From the NCBI GenBank assembly GCA_017999235.1, contig JAGOBN010000200.1, forward strand, positions 1-7,219: a stretch of DNA of 7,219 bases. The letters run 5' to 3'. Both the position numbers and the translations under genes were made by a program. How positions within the stretch are numbered: the stretch's first letter is position 1; every line of letters starts with the position of its first letter. The DNA comes from Anaerolineales bacterium (GTDB lineage Bacteria; Chloroflexota; Anaerolineae; Anaerolineales; UBA6663). Shown piece after piece: positions 5,152-7,219 of the stretch. The notes beneath the pieces were generated by a model, which saw only the letters and a program-made list of their open reading frames with translations, was not told the DNA's origin and ran no database searches.

Positions 5152-6083
5152 AGCGCCTGGCCCGGCTCGCGCCCGATTTCCTAGCTGCCTTCCGCCAGCA
5201 CCTGCTGGAGGCCGAGCGCAGCCCCAACACGGTGCGCGGCTATCTCGACGATCTCGACGACTTCGGCACGTGGTTCGAGCGCCTGAACGCCGAGCCGTTC
5301 ACGGCCGAGGCCGTCACCCCCAGCGACGTGCGCGCCTACAAGCAGCAGCTGCTGGACCGCAAGCTCAAGCCGGCCACCATCAACCGGCGGCTGGCCAGCT
5401 TGAGCGCCTTTGCGCGCTGGGCGGTGGGGGCCGGTCAGATCGAGAGCAACCCGCTGGAGCGCATCCAGGCCGTGGCCCAAGTGCCGGCATCCCCCAAGTG
5501 GCTGGACCGCAAGCAGCGCTTCTCCCTGCGCCGCGCCGTGGAGCGTGAGTGGCAGTGGGCGGCCGCCCATGCGGACCTGCGGCGGGCGCTGTGGCGCATC
5601 CGGGACGCCAGCCTGGTGGCCCTGCTAGTCCACACCGGCCTGCGCGTCGCCGAGCTGGCGGCCCTGGACCAGGACGACGTGGTGCTCAAGCCGCGCAGCG
5701 GTCAGTTGAGCGTGCGCGGCAAGGGCGCCAAGCTGCGCGCGGTGCCGCTCAACGCCGAGGCGCGGCTGGCGCTGGGGCGCTGGCTGGCCGTGCGGCCGGC
5801 CGCGGCCGCCACGCCGGCCGTGCTGGTGAGCCAGCCGCTGGCGCGCATGACCACCCGCTCGATCGAGCGCGTCGTCGAGGACTACGCCCGGCGCGCCAAG
5901 CTGGAGCGCCTGACGCCGCACATGCTGCGCCACACCTTCGCCAAGTCCCTGCTCGAAGGCGGCGTGCCGCTGGATCAAGTGGCGACCCTGCTTGGCCACA
6001 GCAACCTGAACACCACACGCATCTACACCACACCCAGCGCGCAGGATCTGGCCAACGCCGTGGAGGCGCTCGTGGAAACCTAG
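5148..6083 (+). CDS. Tyrosine recombinase/integrase, XerC/XerD-like
   Basis: A 311-residue site-specific recombinase that cuts and rejoins DNA through a 3'-phosphotyrosine. The N-terminal core-binding (SAM-like) domain spans about 8-95 (SPNTVRGYLDDLDDF, then TINRRLASLSAFARW). The catalytic domain carries the full set of active-site residues: Arg166 (HTGLRVAELAAL), Lys192 (VRGKGAKLR), His258 and Arg261 (HMLRHTFAKSLLEGG), His284 (LLGHSNLNTTRIYT) and nucleophile Tyr293. Length and motifs match XerC/XerD-type enzymes, and nothing suggests inactivation. ATG 5148 overlaps the upstream stop by 4 nt; the open frame extends to 4860, but that part is out-of-frame shadow of the small gene. On a plasmid it would resolve dimers; on an integrative element it would integrate and excise. 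The window shows no att site pair that would decide between these. A perfect hairpin follows the gene. Confidence 0.95.
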   Translation: MKRLARLAPDFLAAFRQHLLEAERSPNTVRGYLDDLDDFGTWFERLNAEPFTAEAVTPSDVRAYKQQLLDRKLKPATINRRLASLSAFARWAVGAGQIESNPLERIQAVAQVPASPKWLDRKQRFSLRRAVEREWQWAAAHADLRRALWRIRDASLVALLVHTGLRVAELAALDQDDVVLKPRSGQLSVRGKGAKLRAVPLNAEARLALGRWLAVRPAAAATPAVLVSQPLARMTTRSIERVVEDYARRAKLERLTPHMLRHTFAKSLLEGGVPLDQVATLLGHSNLNTTRIYTTPSAQDLANAVEALVET

Positions 6084-6096
6084 CCCTTAAACAGAA

Positions 6097-6121
6097 CGCC
6101 GCGAGGCGGAAACTCGCGGCG
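6097..6121 (+). terminator. Perfect 9-bp hairpin after the recombinase gene
   Basis: CGCCGCGAG (6097-6105) is the exact reverse complement of CTCGCGGCG (6113-6121), with the 7-base loop GCGGAAA. It begins 13 bases after the recombinase stop. The GC-rich stem and its position suit a transcription terminator closing the operon, although no T-run follows. Because it lies beside a recombinase gene, a recombination or protein-binding site remains possible. Confidence 0.65.
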
Positions 6122-6286
6122 ATCCAGGCAGACGGATGAACCGATGGCGTCGGCGCATCCAATTCGATGCCTGGATTGTAGCACGCAAACGCGCCAATTT
6201 ATCCCAGAAAACAGGCAGAAATTCGATGTCCCCACAATCTCAATCCCCTTCGTTGGCCTCAGTCCCTACCCCCAACCAACCCGCTT

Positions 6287-6424
6287 TTGCGACGGTTGCG
6301 ACAGTTGTTGCGACACCTGCGGCGGCTCTGGCGACGGTTGCGACAGTTGTTGCGACACCTGCGGCGGCTCTGGCGACAGTTGCGACACCTGTTGCGACGG
6401 TTCTGCGGTTGCGACACTTGCGAC
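6287..6424 (+). repeat. Iteron-like array: nine TTGCGAC copies including two identical 42-bp units
   Basis: TTGCGAC occurs at 6287, 6296, 6308, 6338, 6350, 6380, 6392, 6409 and 6418. Bases 6289-6330 and 6331-6372 are identical 42-bp units, and a diverged third unit follows. GACAGTT occurs at 6300, 6342 and 6375. A 42-bp period is about four helical turns, so a bound protein would see each unit on the same face. Such arrays typify plasmid replication origins (iterons) and multi-site operators. The role here is inferred from the array and the replication-type gene downstream. Confidence 0.75.
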
Positions 6425-6542
6425 ACTTCCGGCGGCCGGCCTGATCCCGGCCTTCGGAGAGTGACGATCTGAGAGCTATCGGCCCCCCAGTCGGCCGGGC
6501 GTGAGCCTGTCCCCGCGGCCGATCTCGTCAGAGTGGAACGGG

Positions 6543-6579
6543 AACTGTCGCAACTGTCATAGCGGCGCAACTGTCGCAG
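6543..6579 (-). promoter_or_regulatory. Inverted copies of the array motif next to the DUF3987-like start
   Basis: TGTCGCAACTGTC (6546-6558) is the exact reverse complement of GACAGTTGCGACA (6375-6387). AACTGTC occurs at 6543, 6552 and 6569, and CAACTGTCGCA at 6568-6578 runs into the ribosome binding site AGGAG (6578-6582). This matches the three GACAGTT copies of the main array in the opposite orientation. A protein bound here would cover the translation start region. Alternatively, the mRNA could fold back on the upstream array. Confidence 0.6.
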
Positions 6580-6588
6580 GAGCTTTCG

Positions 6589-7219
6589 ATGAACGACGAC
6601 TATGGGGTGTGGGCGGCCGTCCGGCTGCGTGAGGGCGCGGCGCTGGATGCGCTGGAGCTGGACCGGATTACAGGGCCGTGGCGCGAGTGGGTGGGCGTCT
6701 GCCGCGCCGTCAATGGCGGCGACCGGCGCGCCGCCTTCGACGCCTGGGTGCAGGCCCACCCGGAGAAGAAGCGCCTGATCGCGGCCGTCTTCGACCAGCC
6801 GCTCAATCTGCCCGAGCCGGCCGAGTCACTGGCGGCGGAGATCGACCCGCAGGCCATCGACGTGACGGTGCCCGATCTGCCGGCCGCCGCGCGCCGCACG
6901 CCGGCCATGGAGCGCGCCGCCGGCGAGGCCGGCGCTTTTGTGGATGTCTTCGCCCGCTATCTGGCGCAGGTGGTCAACACCCTGCCGCGCGAGATGGTCG
7001 AGGCCGCCGCGCTGACGGTGGCCAGCATCGCGGTGGCGCGCCGGCTGGTCCTGCCCACCTACTTCGACGACCTGTACCCGATCCTGTGGACGCTGTGGAT
7101 CGCGCCGAGCACGGTCTTCCACAAGACCACGGCCCTCAACCAGGTGCGCGCCCTGCTGCGCGACGTGATGCCGCATCTGCTCCTGCCGCAGGAATCATCC
7201 AACGACCGCCTGCTGCAGA
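6589..7219 (+). CDS. DUF3987-like P-loop protein, replication associated (partial, C-terminus missing)
   Basis: The first 210 residues are present and the frame is still open at the window edge. The N-terminal part (1-105) is charged, with the Ala/Asp/Glu-rich segment GGDRRAAFDAWVQAHPEKKR. Residues about 110-195 resemble the start of DUF3987-type proteins of mobile elements: ERAAGEAGAFVDVFARYLAQ, a hydrophobic helix EAAALTVASIAVARRL, then YPILWTLWIAPSTVFHKTTAL (167-183 core). The last is a Walker-A-like strand and loop (APSTVFHKTT) with Lys179 and Thr180-181 kept but the usual glycines absent. DUF3987 proteins are predicted primase- or helicase-associated ATPases. ATG 6589 has AGGAG (6578-6582) 6 bases upstream. 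The repeat array and its inverted copies lie directly in front, suggesting autoregulation or origin function. The family assignment is from memory of the pattern and is moderate. Confidence 0.65.
   Translation, partial: MNDDYGVWAAVRLREGAALDALELDRITGPWREWVGVCRAVNGGDRRAAFDAWVQAHPEKKRLIAAVFDQPLNLPEPAESLAAEIDPQAIDVTVPDLPAAARRTPAMERAAGEAGAFVDVFARYLAQVVNTLPREMVEAAALTVASIAVARRLVLPTYFDDLYPILWTLWIAPSTVFHKTTALNQVRALLRDVMPHLLLPQESSNDRLLQ

Larger units (their letters stand above)
6122..6588. other. Region without a convincing gene: candidate origin/regulatory segment
   Basis: Two overlapping + strand open frames (6136-6444 and 6144-6464) cross this stretch, but both owe their repetitive protein sequence to the underlying DNA repeats. 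One gives Ala-Thr-Val-Ala-Thr-Pro repeats. The other gives Cys-Asp-x-Cys repeats (CDGCDSCCDTCGGSGD, twice) after an early CLDC, which could look like a zinc-binding protein. Neither has a strong ribosome binding site. The first part (about 6160-6285) is A/T-richer than its surroundings. The remainder holds the TTGCGAC array and its inverted copies. I read it as a non-coding regulatory or origin region for the gene at 6589, with the Cys-rich frame as a low-probability gene. Confidence 0.5.

Noticed and set aside
6198..6208. DnaA box near the iteron-like array
   Set aside because: TTATCCCAG matches TTATCCACA at only six of nine positions, so I do not claim a DnaA site.
6289..6372. CRISPR array
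   Set aside because: The two 42-bp units are directly adjacent and identical throughout, with no unique spacers.
6259..6759. 166-codon - strand frame across the repeat array
   Set aside because: Its Arg/Asn/Cys repeats mirror the DNA repeats, and it overlaps the start of the DUF3987-like gene on the other strand.

Overview
This is a GC-rich window, with G or C at most third codon positions. It reads as the backbone of a plasmid-like or integrative element. All supportable genes lie on the + strand. The host cannot be named from the sequence. A Chloroflexota-type bacterium is my inference, from the combination of an actin-like partition ATPase, a replication-relaxation-like protein, a tyrosine recombinase and a DUF3987-like protein. 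That guess is weak.

Layout: the last codons of an unidentified gene (1-77) are followed by about 320 bases without a gene, holding a strong inverted repeat (164-200) and evenly spaced A/T tracts. Next comes a predicted membrane-anchored lipoprotein with a coiled coil, a transmembrane helix and a winged-helix-like C-terminus (reading frame to 1457). Its signal peptide and lipobox are encoded upstream of the first conventional start codon, so its start is either non-canonical or frameshifted. A short gap (1458-1529) carries a GNRA-loop hairpin and four roughly 10-bp repeats, and leads into a ParM-like ATPase (1530-2519). That gene overlaps by 4 nt a small ribbon-helix-helix-like gene (2516-2761). 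Repeats, ATPase and small DNA-binding protein have the organisation of a type II (ParMRC) partition locus.

Two genes with GTG starts follow: a coiled-coil protein (2828-3316) and a 490-residue replication-relaxation-like protein (3391-4863). Their leaders are related and share a 12-mer and a CCAGTAAT motif. The replication-relaxation-like gene appears to form an operon with an 89-residue protein of unknown function (4882-5151) and a complete tyrosine recombinase (5148-6083), the last two overlapping by 4 nt.

A perfect 9-bp hairpin follows the recombinase. The next 500 bases or so carry no convincing gene. They hold nine copies of TTGCGAC, partly in two identical 42-bp units, and then inverted copies immediately in front of a DUF3987-like gene that runs off the end of the window (6589-7219). 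The arrangement resembles an iteron or operator array controlling a replication gene.

Taken together, the genes cover inheritance (ParM-like/RHH), DNA processing (replication-relaxation-like, DUF3987-like) and integration or dimer resolution (recombinase). The least familiar parts are the lipoprotein with a possible DNA-binding tail beside the partition locus, the altered phosphate-2 motif of the ParM-like protein, and the TTGCGAC array.
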